Shown here: one piece after another, positions 1 through 14,400 of the stretch
Position numbering within the stretch: the first letter of the stretch is position 1
How the letters are laid out: every line of letters starts with the position of its first letter
Assembly (NCBI RefSeq): GCF_000003815.2
Contig: NC_049981.1
Span: forward strand, 32,021,349 to 32,085,348
From: Branchiostoma floridae
Taxonomy: Eukaryota; Chordata; Leptocardii; Amphioxiformes; Branchiostomatidae
Direction: 5' to 3'
DNA length: 64,000 bases
The notes under the pieces: generated by a model
Database searches by the model: none
What the model was told of the DNA's origin: nothing
What the model saw: the letters and a program-made list of their open reading frames with translations, nothing else
Program-made: the position numbers and the translations under genes

Positions 1-664
1 TAATCCACTGCTTACTGAGTCACGTGTTCTATCTGCATAATGTGACGTCACAACAGCAGTGGATTGTTCATTCCTTGACAAAGACTGATGCTGTACAGTC
101 GAAAATTTGGGTGAGTCCAATTTTGGTGTTGGAAATTACAGTTCAACTATTTCAAAAATCTCTCATAGTTCCTTCAAATGCCATAATACCTCCACATGAA
201 AATAAATATACATAAATTACACTGGTTCTTCTGTTTCCATTCCTTCTTTGTTCGTTGATTATCTTCTTTCCTCCAAATAGGCACAGCACTGCATTTTAGA
301 ATATCTTATCTTTTTCTGAGACCATGATACTTTTGGGAAATATCTTGATAATTCTGCTTTTAAAAATTGCAACTAATAAGTAATAGCTTGGAAATTATCT
401 ACTCTTCAAACAGACTTTTCTTCCAAACTGCAAACAGCAAACATTCATAAATATGCAATTTTGACATTCTAATCGACTCTTTTTTGTCATTGAAATTTTT
501 CTCTTCCTTCCTTTTTGCCCCCTGATATTCTTCCCAACCAACTACACACATCACAAACATACAACAGCAATCATTCCTTTAAGATAGCACAAGGTCCTAC
601 AATTTCTTTGACAGGATACAAATGTAAATAATAGTCTCCTGAAATGCATTGGCCAGTCCTTATA

Positions 665-856
665 CCCCCCTCACAATAGGCGCGATTCGATCGGACGACG
701 AGTCTGCGAGCTCTAAATCACGAGGAGGCATGACCCTGTTGCCGACGAAGAAATGGCAGAGTTCCCCCCTTCCCGTCAGGGTCATGCCTCCTCATAATTT
801 AGAGCTTGCAGACTAGTACTCGTCGTCCGATAGATTTTTGCCTAATGTGAGGGGGG
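665..856. mobile_element. CCCCCCTCACA foldback element
   Basis: Inverted arms of about 85-95 bp run from CCCCCCTCACAATAGGC to GCCTAATGTGAGGGGGG, including GGAGGCATGACCCTG and its complement near the centre. TA lies just outside each end, consistent with a Tc1/mariner-type duplication. Confidence 0.75.
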
Positions 857-1625
857 TACAAAAAATACTCTCTAACAGGCAGTATCTCACTCCCTCTCAT
901 GGCAGGGTTGGGTCGCTCTCTTTTGAGGAACCCCTCCCAGGCAGTATAATCATATAAAAAACTAGTCCTATTTCCAAATCAACATGTCTCCTCTTGTATT
1001 GATATTTGATCTTTTTTGACCCGTCACACGTCAAAGTTGGTACAAAAGGCAGTCTGTCTTCATCAGTTGTCATCTGGGGCAAATTCTCTCATTGTCCTCC
1101 CCTAACAAAATGTATGGCTAACCTGGTTTTGTTCTAGATAATATACTGTGCATTGTGTGATGGTGAGGTGGCTAGCAAGCTTAAGCCCTCTTCTGTATCC
1201 AAGGGTTGCATCTTTAACATTGCAACATGCCTTGCCTTGCCTGCTTGTTCTACTAGGAGGGGACACAACCCATCAGAACATTTCAGATTGTCATGATGAT
1301 TGTAATAATATTATGCAGTGGTGAGTCAGCAATTATCCTGTAATTTAAGGCATTTTTGCCCTGCAAAGATTTTAGTTTGGATTAAAAATGTTATGGTGAC
1401 TGTCCTATGTTTAGAGAGACATACATGAAAATGTTGGCAAAGAACCCATCACACTTCTCAATACTTGTAGGCAATTAATTTGCTACTTCAATAAAAAGCA
1501 CAATTAATCACCTGCACCAAGTTTCCCTCCTCTTAGCTGAAGAATAGCCCTGAGAAAATAACCTTCACTGATGAATGTATACCTGCTTGGAAATTAACGC
1601 TTTATCTAAGGGGTAACATGTAAGG
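857..1625. other. No gene recognised
   Basis: AT-rich sequence between the first MITE and the minisatellite. A minus-strand open frame near 897-1082 shows no family features. Exon 3 of the PDZ gene was looked for in this region and to its left but not found. Confidence 0.4.
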
Positions 1626-2312
1626 GCTCAGACATGTGTGTCAGGCTCACACATGTGTGTCAGACTCAGAGACATATGTGTCAGGCTCACACATGTGTGT
1701 CAGACTCTGAGACATATGTGTCAGGCTCACACATGTGTGTCAGGCTCAGACATATGTGTCAGGCTCACACATATGTGTCAGGCTCACACATGTGTGTCAG
1801 GCTCACACATGTGTGTCAGGCTCAGAGACATATGTGTCAGGCTCACACATGTGTGTCAGACTCAGAGACATATGTGTCAGGCTCACACATGTGTGTCAGG
1901 CTCAGACATATGTGTCAGGCTCACACATATGTGTCAGGCTCAGGCACGAGTGTCAGGCTCAGACATGTGTGTCAGGCTCACACATGTGTGTCAGGCTCAC
2001 ACGTGTGTCAGGCTCACACATGTGTGTCAGGCTCACACATGTGTGTCAGGCTCACACATGTGTGTCAGGCTCACACATGTGTGTCAGGCTCACACATGTG
2101 TGTCAGGCTCACACATGTGTGTCAGGCTCACACATGTGTGTCAGGCTCACACATGTGTGTCAGGCTCACACATGTGTGTCAGGCTCACGCATGTGTGTCA
2201 GGCTCACACATGTGTGTCAGGCTCTGACGTGTGTCAGGCTCAGACATGTGTGTCAGGCTCAGACATGTGTGTCAGGCTCAGGCATGTGTTTCAAGCTCAG
2301 ACACATGTTCAC
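1626..2312. repeat. 19-bp E-box-rich minisatellite
   Basis: About 35 copies of TCACACATGTGTGTCAGGC and variants. Each unit is centred on the palindrome CACATGTG, an E-box. The unit is not a multiple of three and the array reads open in several frames, which is a by-product of repetition. Confidence 0.95.
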
Positions 2313-2468
2313 CTTGTAAAAGATTGTATTTTTACATAATGTTCACGGCATAACAATTTCTGGTCATGTGTTGGTAATATAAAGTTTAATCTTTATTCAT
2401 GTGTCAATTATATTTATTGCCAACACAGATGATTTCTCATGCTAAGTCATGAAGTTGTATGTTCCTAC

Positions 2469-5400
2469 CTTCGTCCTTGGAGAGCCCATGGACTGGTCTG
2501 CCATCCACTTCCAGGATCACATCCCCCACATGGATCTGTATGGGGCAAAACAACATGGGTCAATAACGCCTCCTGTCTGTCAGGCATGGTACTGCATGGT
2601 GGCACAACAACATGGGTCAGAAACGCCATCTGTCTGTCAGGCATGGTACTGCAGAATCAAGCATCCCTGACATCATATGGCAAATGATATCATGATCTTT
2701 TATCATTCCTTTAACATAATTTGAGCTTTTAAATACGTGTATAATCCATTCATTTAGCACAGGACACAAGCTTACAGGGCACAATGACATGGGTGACAAA
2801 TGCCATCTGTCTGCCAGACATGGTACTGCAGAGACAAGCATCCAGGCCATGCTCATGGCAAATGATATCATGAGCGTTCCTTCGACGTAATTTGAGCATT
2901 TAAATATCATTTTATAATATCATTATCTTTCTAGTGGTCCTTGAACGTAATCTGAGCTTTCAAATACATCTATGATCCATTCAGTTTGCAAAGGGGACAA
3001 CAACATGCGTCAGAAACGCCACCTTTCTGCCAGACATTGCACTGCAGAGTCAATCATTCCAGCCATGTTCGTGGCAAATGATTACCATTGTTTTTTTTAG
3101 CATTCTAGCAATGTAATTTGAGCTTTTAAATTTCATTCGTTCAGTTTGCTTGGGACACAAGCATACAGGGCACAATGCCATGGGTCAGAAATGCCACCTG
3201 TCTGTCAGATATGGTACTGCAGAGTCTGGCATCCAACAAGTCCTAAAACGTAGTAAAAACAAATAAAATCATTTCTCATGTAGCCATGTGATTAATGAGC
3301 TTGCTTTAATTAGAATACCAAGGCCACCCTGTACAGGACACAGGGTAAGAAATGCCTCCTGTCTGTCATATGTAGTACTGCAGGGTCCTCAGAATCTTGA
3401 GTGAAACCACATATTAAGTTCAAGGGATAAAATTGACCCTTGTTTCTCATAGTATTTTGTTCAGTATGATGTTTTCAGTTTTTTCAGAGTTTGTTCAGAT
3501 TGAAGTACTGCAAGAAAATACTGTCCATGTCACAACATGCCAGCAAAAGGAATGCCAAGATTTAGCCAGCACTTTTCTGCAAGGCAAAAGCGCCACCTTG
3601 GTTCTGCCATTAGCACTGCATCTTACTTACACAACATTCATTACCTATGCATGTGAGGGTCTTCGGCATCTACTAGTACTGTAGTTCCAAAACCAAGAAC
3701 TACCTACTGATTAAATTTTGTACATTAGCCATACAATAGCACAGAAGCATTGTACAGTGAAGGACATTATTCAGATCTGACCACTATTGGCTACAAACCA
3801 ATATGAACATTTTGCCAGCAGATGTTTTCATATACTTTATTTATTTATCTATTTATCTATGGATCATTAAGGCAATCCCTTGCTCCCCAAATCTGAGAGC
3901 CAAGGAAATGGTGTATTGTACATCTAAGTTGAACTGCTAACTGCACCACAGCCTCCAGCAATAGGAGTGAGGTCCAGCAAATTTTGCATCGGTTTTGTTG
4001 AAAAAACAACAACAAAAAACACAACAGCAACCCTGTTTTCAACATCAGTTCAGCAGTTGGCCCTATTTTCATAGCTTATACTTTGTCTTTTCTTAAACAT
4101 GTAAGCAATATTGATCGGAATTTCTAGGATCCTGATTTGAAAATATTTCTAAAATTGCTGAAAAAAATTGAAATTTCCGTTGAGTATACAGGGAAAGTCC
4201 TGGTACGCATAGCATATAGTATCTGCAAATCAGATATAATTTTCAATTTCTATGTGCAGTCATCAGCTGTCAGCATTCACCTATACAAACATGTACTAAA
4301 TATCTCTGCAGTATCAACCAATGAAATACATTGATATTGCCTGATCTAAAATGTATTTCATTACCAACGCAGAGGTTTCATGCTGACCTTTGACAAACTG
4401 ATGAGGTCACTGCAGATCATTGACCTTTTGGCCATTTTCTAAATGATGACATTTACACCATCAGTTACTGACAGGGGCTATTGTCAGGTTCTTAAGATGG
4501 AATAATGCTAGACGTTTACCTTTATTGGGGTGCGGGGGTGGGGGAGCTACATGTACATCCATTGTATAAAAAAATGTATTTGGTATTTATTTTATAGGAA
4601 TAGTAAGTGTACAATTTTTCAAGATACTGCATTTTAAAACCACATCCATCAATATAAAATCCCTAATATAAATATCTTGTTTCTAAAAACAACAGATATA
4701 GGTTATCCCTGACAATAAAGGGCTTTTCGTGGGTTTCCCCCTAGAAACTAGATTACATGAAATAATTTTATTATAAGTACTAGAAATCAAATTGAACAAA
4801 ATAACACAAAACAAACTGACGGAGTGTGCTACATATACTGAATGCTGGGCTTCACACTAACAGTAACAATCATCAACCCTTATTATATCCCTTTAACAAA
4901 GAAGACAAAAATATACCTCCATACTAAAAAAACGACTGTCATAACTGAATCCCAACCCAACCCCCAATCCCCCAGCGCACACACTGTATTTCCTTGGCTT
5001 AATTAACGCATCTCTCATCATCATCATCATTCACTGTGTCTGTCTGAGCAGCTCGAACCGATTTCCATCTACTCCGCATCTGTCCCGTTGCCATGGCAAC
5101 TGCCGCCTGGGTTGACGTCACGCCCTATTGTTGGGTCGGCCGTGACGTCAAGCCGTCTGTTCCCAGACAGAAATAGAAAACGGGGCGGTCCAAAATGGTA
5201 CATGCCATTATATAACACACACAGGACAGCATGGAATACATTTTGTAGCTACTATTTCCTGCAGGGGTGTCTACAGGACCTGTTTCTCCATCCCAGGATG
5301 GAAGAAAATATTACCCCATCTGTTCCAAAAATCTGAACTGCATCTATTTTCATGAGCGTAAGATGACACGTTAAACAAGCAAAATCAACAGCCTGGTTTG

Positions 5401-8400
5401 CTGTAACATGGAATACTGCAGCAATTACTCGCCTAGTAATACTTAATCTTGCAGTTTGTCAAAACTAATGCAACTTGATTGTGTATCATCATAAAGATCA
5501 CACATTAATGCATTACACTACATATGGGTACATTCCTTCATTTATTTTTTCATTAAAAAAATGTCATCATTTGGGGGGTTAAATCTAAACCATTTTTGGT
5601 AAAATCATGTAATAGCACAGCACATGTATTTTGAAGACCTCAAGTGAATCTGTCAATTATGACATTAAAAATGACATGACAGTTTAACAACCTATATAGT
5701 GTTTTTGCAAGTTCAATGTAAATAGTATTTTATTCAACAATATTTACTCTTTCTTGTCAGAGATTGATATCAGAAGCACTTAGGATGACCATGCACATCC
5801 AAGCCAACTACTCTTGTTTCAAAATCAGAATTTTCCAAGCATTCCTAGGATTGTAATTAAGAAACAGCTATTCGAATTGAAATGGCCTGAGAAAACCATC
5901 CCCAAAATGCAGCAACTGTTTCAAGACACCCTGATAGAATATCATCCACAGAATGAAGAATCAGTTTCAGGATGCCCCTGATCTCCGTTACCCCTCCACA
6001 TCATAAATTGAGCACAGACATCCCCCCGAACTCCCCACGGGCCATCAGACACCGAATGGTCCAATAAAGATGCAGCCTGATAACATTACGCAGGAGTTCC
6101 ACGCCACGACCACGAGAATCCCCACTTTTATCGGGAAGGTTCTGATGTGCCGTCGCCACACCCACCCAGGTATGAAACAAGATATCATCTTGGGCAAGCG
6201 CTGACGTCAAGGCCGCTAAGTGGTGCGTAAGCGTCGCACAAGTAGGGGGGCCAATCAACGGTTTCGCTCCGGAGGGAATTGTTTCGTCTCCTTGGATGGG
6301 TTCCCCCAGACACAGGCCGACGCGCTTTGCCAGGACGCAGAATAATTCTGGGTAGATCTGCTCCCAGACAGGATGTGGTGTTGATGTGAGGATGGTGTAC
6401 TTGGCAAGGGTAGGAGTGACAGGAACAAATGCACATGCACACACACACTACACTATATTATACACACACACACACATACACACGGACACACAGATACACA
6501 CACGCACATACACACACACACACATTCACACAAACACACATGCACACACACACTCTTACACCCCCCACAACACACACACTACACTACACACACACACACA
6601 CACACCGACATACACACACACACACAGTGTCACACACACACACACACACACTCTTACACACACACACTACACTAAACATACAAACACATACGTCACTCAG
6701 CAAACACAAAAACCTCCTTTTCTTCTTTTTCTACAAAATGTCAGATTCCATACAATAATAAAAAAAAATTATTGCAAGTTAATGCCCGAGGGTTAATTGT
6801 AAGTGACAAAAATGACAGACAAACAATGGTAAACAGTATACAGTAGTAAGCAACTGACTCAAGTGATAATAATTCAAATAATCTAAACAAAGCAAAAAAC
6901 TTAGCTATTGGGTTTGACTTCTTTTTCAGAGACAGTAGAACTTCGAAGGATCCCACCTTTTCGATATAATGTGTCACTGGGATTTGTGATGTTAAGAGGA
7001 GTGTAGTTTTCTTTTGTCTGTAAACGTGGGGTGATAAGGGTGGAAATTGGTGGCCTCTTTAAAAAGCTCATTTCTTTCTTGATCATAGAAGCAGCAGTCT
7101 GAACAAAGAGGGGTTCGTCTTAGACTGTATCTAACGTATGTAGTATACATACAAGTTCTTTTGCAGACGCGTAACTTCTTATTGACGAATGTACGTAACT
7201 GCCCTTTTTCTATTTCAAGGGGGTGGGCACTGATTTTAATTTTGCTTATTGCACAGCGTAGATCAAAATAATCTAGTCCAAAATATTTTTCCATCTATAG
7301 TATATCCTGTTTAACATGTCTTGTAATAATACTATTTATCCAATGCAACCATGCATAAGGCTCCCAGTACAATCATCAATGCATCCTCTTAATCATATTA
7401 ATTTCAGAACACCTAAAATCACATCACCATCCCCATCACTTGTGTTGCTCTAAAACCCAACTCCATTAATGACATTTTAATGACTGTCTACTTAGAAAAG
7501 CATCTGATTGCAGGGTCTCGTGAGAGATAGAAAAAAACAATTATGAGGAAAGTTATGTGGTCTCCTGACAATCCGTGTGGTTATTTCTACATGTAACTGT
7601 GTTATGTAATTATGAGGCTGAGTTCATTTCCAGCTACAAAATGAGTCTTTAATGTACATGAAGTACTGAATCGAGTATTAAGAGTTCATTTGAAAAGCAG
7701 ATAAAATCAAAACAACAAAAATTGTCTATCTAAACCATATCCTGTAATGATGCAATCCCTAAATATGATCATACTATAGCGGAGACTTACAAAATTATAA
7801 ATAATATTGTTATGTATCATATTGTATGTCATGACACTAGTAGATAATTCTTTGAAATATACACAGACCTCTGAGTCTGACCTCCATTCCATTAACAACT
7901 TGGCACGGATATGGACATAGACATGAGCAAGGACATGATTTTGTTTTTGATGATACGTTGTACTTAGTAAATATTGTATTGTATGTAATGTATTATTAAA
8001 TGTATGAGTACCCAGGGCCTACCTGAAAAGCAGTGTTAGTCACTGATGGGAGCTTACCCTGGTAAAAAAACCCAAAAATAAATAAGCTGAGCTTTTTAAT
8101 TTCAAAAATAACCTGAACTGGATGGATGATTGGCTGGATGGATACATGCAGGATATGTGCAGGTACAGAGACATGTAGACATTTGAGTATAAGTTACACT
8201 TGAACCGTACATGTGGCAGATAGACGGTATTTGTACACAGCCAGCATATCATAAGCACAAGCCAGGCATACCAAGCAGACTGCCTGCCCGCGGCACTGAG
8301 TACAGGAATCCCTTATTGGTATCATGAATCTATGGATTACTGCAACAGACTGGATTTGAGTGGACAATATTTCCAGTTGCCTGCCATTGGCCAGAGTGCA

Positions 8401-11400
8401 GCCATGGCTGGGGATACTTGTCTGCATTAATAGGAGTAAGGTGGAATGACCTCTGACCTGTGGTAATATAGGCGGGAGCACTGTGGGAATGTGTAGTCTT
8501 ATGTATCCTTTTTTTTCTTCTGTATCTATAGCCAGTATAACCGCCCTACAGCGTATCACACCAGCTTTGCAGGCACGTGGCGCGGCAGCAGCTAAAAGTA
8601 AAACCTCCTTGATTACACTGTCACACCTAACTAATGCACATCTATCTAGATCTGCAAATGCTCTTTAGAACAATCTAACGAAGATGCCCCTACTGTGCTT
8701 GGTGATAACAAATTCATCTTTATGATAGTTCTGGGAAAATACAAATTTTTGGACACATCAATTCTAGGTTGGTTACTCTGCAACTTGAAGTCATGACAGA
8801 CGAAGGCATGTAGACTTAGTCTATCATAATTTCTATGGGAATGATTCTTCCGAGTTCAAGCATACAATACAAAATATATGCAACAGCTTTATGTAAGTAA
8901 TAAATTGAGCCATTGTAAGAAATTTATCTTAATATTTTTATATCCATACACACAATGCTTATTAACAAGCTTCCCACCAGTCTTCTGACCCTTCTCATGT
9001 TGGAATGACCTAATGCCTACATCACATGACCTGAGCAGAAGTATGATGTCAGCAAGGGGTCACAGGTGCCTGGCAGTTTGTATCGGCCCCCGTCTCTGAT
9101 GAGGAATGGTGGATAGGCCCTGATGTAGACGGCACAGGCATCGGAGCTTCTTGGTAATACTTTGTGTACTGATAAGTTCAAAAGTTGGCTACTGATAGAC
9201 ATTCATATGAAATCAAACCATAGTATAAAAACGCCATTACAAAGTACAAAGGTCTGTTATTCACTGTTGTTTGGATACATATCCCAGCATTTGTGAACTG
9301 CCATCAATGATAAACACAAACCACAGGACAATTTAACAGCTAAATTGTTCTTTATCCAAACCTTAGACCTATATAATTGTATTAAACTTTTAAAGCTGGA
9401 AAACTTATTCGTTTCTGTAACTTGGGGAAAAAAAAATAATACTGTAAAATGCATTTAAGTTCGCGGAGATTTAATTTCGTGGTAGCAGGAAAATGGACAT
9501 TTTGCGGTGGATTTAAGTTCGCGGTAACACCATATAGACTGCAGTCTAATACCAATTGATAGAAAAATGTTGGCGGTGGTTTAAGTTCGCGGTGAAGTGG
9601 TCACCACAAAAATCGCGAACATTTATCCACTGCAAACATTTCTGCATTTACAGTATTAAGCACATTGCTTGAGCCTATAAGCAAGACGGATGTATGTCTT
9701 CCTTGTCAGATGAAGGGTAGGAATATCTGATTCCCTTCTGGCTATACCAGATATGCAGCCTCAATCGTTATGATAAAATGGCACTTTATTGATATGATAA
9801 GAGATTCAGCTATACATCAGACTCTGCAGAATCTGTAGATAAAAGAAGAAGCAAAATTTGTGGGATTTCAAAGGCAATCGTGTGTGTTCTATATAATAAA
9901 GTTTTCCTTGAAGTTGACTCCTTCAATCTACTCATGGGCCACCCCAATTGATTTCTTAGGTTCTTGGAGTTTTGAAAATAAAAATATAGCAAGCGGACAT
10001 CATCAAAGCTTAGGGCAGGGAGGAGAACTTGAATATGACCCTATCCACTTTGTAAAACTGAGTGCACCAAGGCATGGATCTGGTCCTCTGACTTTGAGTT
10101 CAATTGTCTTACCAGTTAATAAGCATATTTTTTATTATCTTTTCTAAAATCTGACAACCAACAAATTAGATTGGTGTGGCCTTATGAAGAAAGATAAGAA
10201 ACCTGTTTTGCTACAACTGAAATTTTCACAATGGTTCATTTTTCGTCGTAGTACTACGACGTCATAATATTTTTTTTTTTATTTTTTGCGGTAAATGTTC
10301 GTTCTGTCTTCTGCGGCGTCTATTCCCTTGTTGAGACAACCAACTACAAACCATCTCCAAGCTACTGTAATACTAATTCAATTTGTTGGTTCTCAGATTT
10401 AAAAAATACAAAAAATATGCCTAACTGGTAAAAACATAATAAAAACAAAGTCAAAGGACCAAGTTTGTACCTTAGTGAATACTGTCATAAAAAAATTATT
10501 CACATATTCCTCCATGCCCCCTTTCTTTGTTTGCTTGGTATATTTTTATTTAAAGTACCAAGGAAATCATGAACTTGGCATGGCCTTAGCACTCACACCT
10601 CTCCCTACCACAATCAAATTAAAACTTACATCATCTGTCTTACATGAAAAACATAATTTCTAGTTTTTCAGCAGAGAACATACCAGGGCTCTAGCCAGCG
10701 TCCGTTTTTCCGTCAATTGGTGGAAATTTGCTGCGTGTGACGGAAAAATTTTAAACCGATCCGTCAACCTTACAGACAAAAATCCTTGGTGGAAGCTACA
10801 GGTGGCTTGGGGACGCTGTCCACGGCCATATTAAAAAGCCACACACTGTTTGTTTTGCTATAATAATTGTTGACGAAGTATGTCGGCGCCCTTTTGCATA
10901 CAATAATCTCATTAAAAACCCGTTTTTCAAGGTCTCAGTTCAGTCTCTGTAACTCACGAATAGTGTTTTCGTGACAATAGGAATTGGCTGACGGAAAAAA
11001 ATTTTGAGCTGGCTAGAACCCTGGAACATACTGAAAGTTTCCCCCTCTCATCCTCATCATGGCAACTCAAAGTACAACAAACACATAATTGAATCTGCAA
11101 CGCCCAGCTGGCCTTCAGACTAAAGCCAACCAATTCTTCTGTACTTTCCAAAATGCACTTTAATATGAAGCTGTGGCTATACTTAATGACTCACAGTCAG
11201 GACACATTTGGGTGCCTGGAAGCTTCATAATCCATTCTGCTGGAGAAATGGTCAAACAATATTACTGTATTACGTGATGGTGGGTTACCCTAAAGAATTG
11301 CCAATGCCAAAATTTTGAAATGTAATAAAATGTAACAGATACATCATACAGTCAGCAAAAAGCTAACATTAACAAGGAATTATAGACTGAGTTGATTAGA

Positions 11401-14400
11401 CTTATATCAAGGGTAAAGGTTTCTATAGTGGCAGCATTATAATATTTATACATCTTGGAATCTTTCTTTTAATAATACAATGAGATTCTTCCTGCACTAT
11501 AACCTGGCAGTTACAACTGTTGATACCTTTAGTTATCTCCTATATAATTTCTTAATTTTGAATATTCTACTGTTTAATGAAATTTTTTTTAGCTTTGGTG
11601 TACATGAAACTATTGATTAGAAAAGAGCGTTAATTTGTATGAAGATTTGGGTATTTCCTGTATATGGGCCTCTCTTCTTTCCATTTAGTCTTCAAACTGG
11701 CTCAAAATTTCGCAGTTCGGGCACTCCTATCTTTGTATTATATACAGTAGGTGTGATGCTCTTGTAGTGTATCTATGCTCCAATCTGTCAATAAACCAAA
11801 CTGGGCTTGTTTCAGATGATGATCGGCCCATGACTCTTATTCTGGTGACAGGTTTTATACCCGTGATAAAAAGGCTTAACTATAAAAACGCCATAAACTT
11901 TTGTCAATACAAACCCTGAAGGGATGCTGCCATGGATATGAGATCTGACAACTCACAATCACCAAAGAGGACTTGTAAATTTGACCAAGCATCATTAAAA
12001 TCATCTGAAATCATTTCTTTGGATTCATGGCATTATTTTTCATGTTTCAGGAGAGATAAAAAAAAAGATTTTTCTGTCCCATCTGTATAGTATAAATTAT
12101 AGGTTTAAAGACAATAGAGTTGCTTTTACAAGCAATTATCATAGAATACAGGATGCCTCTGAGATGGGTGGTCATGGACAATTTAGGGAAGAAATAAAGT
12201 GTAGATCAAATATAATTAATGATAAAATAATTGAGAATTGATGACTGCTGATTATTCTGCTGATTTCATAACGGTCCTCTATTGTTTCTTGTCAGCTGCA
12301 AGTTCCTAAGCGACCCTCCTGCCCTCAACTCATCTGGCAAAAACTACCACAGAATGTAAGGAAAACTGTACGATCGATGGTTCTATCTTCTCTCCTCGAT
12401 TCTTAAGTGTCCTTACTGGCATGTGGAGACAAAATGTCCTAAAAGCCGGTAGAAAGACATGAAAGTCACAGCATGAGACGAGTAATTGGACATTGTGGCT
12501 AAGACAAATGTTATCATTAATGCGTTAATAAAAGCTAGACTATCATTCCTACTGTTAAGGCTTGATATACAGCAAAACGGTCTTTTCGACTCTGGGTAAA
12601 TGCATAGTTGAATTTTGATGCAAATTCTATAGAGCTCTATATAGTAGTAGAAATTTACAATACTGCATCAAAAAATATGGCATAAAGGCAGGCAGGCATA
12701 AATAATGTGAATAAGTGTAATCTAAAAACCACCCTGCAATTCAATTAAAATTGATGGATAATCGTGCTTCAGCACCGGTGCAGTGCCATCGATCTGAGAC
12801 TGATTTCTCGGCGATTCCGCGGCCGTGTCTGCCCCAGATTCGCCAACTGTTTTGCATGTAGAAACTGGAGCAGTAGGGCAGCAATCAAACACGGATCACC
12901 CCACAGCTGCAGCAAGTGCATAAATATTGTCAGGAGGAGCTCCAGGCTTTCACATACACCTGCAGGCAAACAGCAGCTACTCAGGCTTACACATCATACA
13001 GGCAGGTGCACTGGACGGGAACATTACAATATGTCTGGTATAACTGCTGTAGAATTATCCTGTTTTTATGCGGAATGTATATTCTTCCAGCTATCCAAGA
13101 AAATGGGAGATTATGTGCTGCATAAATATGAGCATAGGCATCTGGGGAGGGGAGATGTGACACTGTCTGTGTAAGCATTGAAAAAGAATCTTTATTCTGT
13201 TTCAAAAAGTATCTGAGATATTGGAGGATCACAGTCATAGAGTTTGGTTAGTTAAGAATTCATCATATCCTACCAGAGTATTGCTTTACTTTGGGTTCTA
13301 CTTCTAGCCGGTGTGTTTTATTCTGAGACTGAATCACACAAGGTCGTTGCAAAGTGGAACAACGAAGCGAGTAATTAAGTCTTTATATCACTGGGAATCC
13401 TGGGAGAGATCAGCAGCTACCTAATAAGGCAAAACCTGTCTGCACAGATCCCCAGGCAGCTTCCCTACGTGTCACACCCAGGTGTACGGCAAGGAAACAA
13501 GGTCACAGAAAGGTTTTCTGTGTAACCTGATATGCAGCAGCCATGGAAAAGAACACAGCAAGCACTGAGCAGGCCTATATAAGGCTATGTCTCATTCATC
13601 TGTGCTGACAAGCCACACAGGGGTCTTCAGACATTTATCATGACATGGTCCCAAATGAACAATAAAACCAATATTTTTCCTCTCTAAATAATGGTAGAAA
13701 AGGCTAGACCTTCAGTAACTTGCCATTGTTACAATAGCACCATATATATAGTTAACTGAGGAATTAGGCTACCAAAATAACTTGAACATAAAACTGAACT
13801 AGATGAAGCGTTTGTACAGCAAGACTCGTTTTGCCTATGTCCATTTCCACACACCCACTGCGGCCATGTTAAGTGCCCTGCAAGGCCGCCGGAGGCCATA
13901 TTGACATGCTGGTCGTGTGTACAATGGCTGGAGTGGGGCATCAAAATGGTGTGCAGGTCGCGGGGCAATGCCGGCAGGAAAACAGAGGCAGAATAGTTAG
14001 GGTACCGTAGTATGGATGGGAGGGGCCACTCAGGGCTTACAGGAACTCAAAAATGTATGATTAGGGTCTGTCTGATACAGTACAATAGAAAGTTAGGAAG
14101 GCTTGTTGGAAGATCACAAAATATACAGAATTCTAGTGTCTAGTACGTGATGAACCTACAGTGTACCGCAGTGACTGTGGAAAAGTATTGCGAGCTCTGA
14201 ACAGCTATACAGCAAAACTAGTTGGTTTGAAATAGAAAAAAATCATTGCAACTATAACAAATATGTCTACGCCAATCTAATTTGTTTGTTTCTCAAATTT
14301 AGGGTACCGTAGCATGGATGGGAGGGGCCTCTCAGGGCTTACAGGAACTCTGATCTGTCTGTATGGTACAGGGCATTTGGAATGTAGTACGTATATGGGA

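Noticed and set aside
1634-2339. Long open frames in the 19-bp minisatellite
   Set aside because: Repetitive peptides in all three plus frames; no start context or splice signals.
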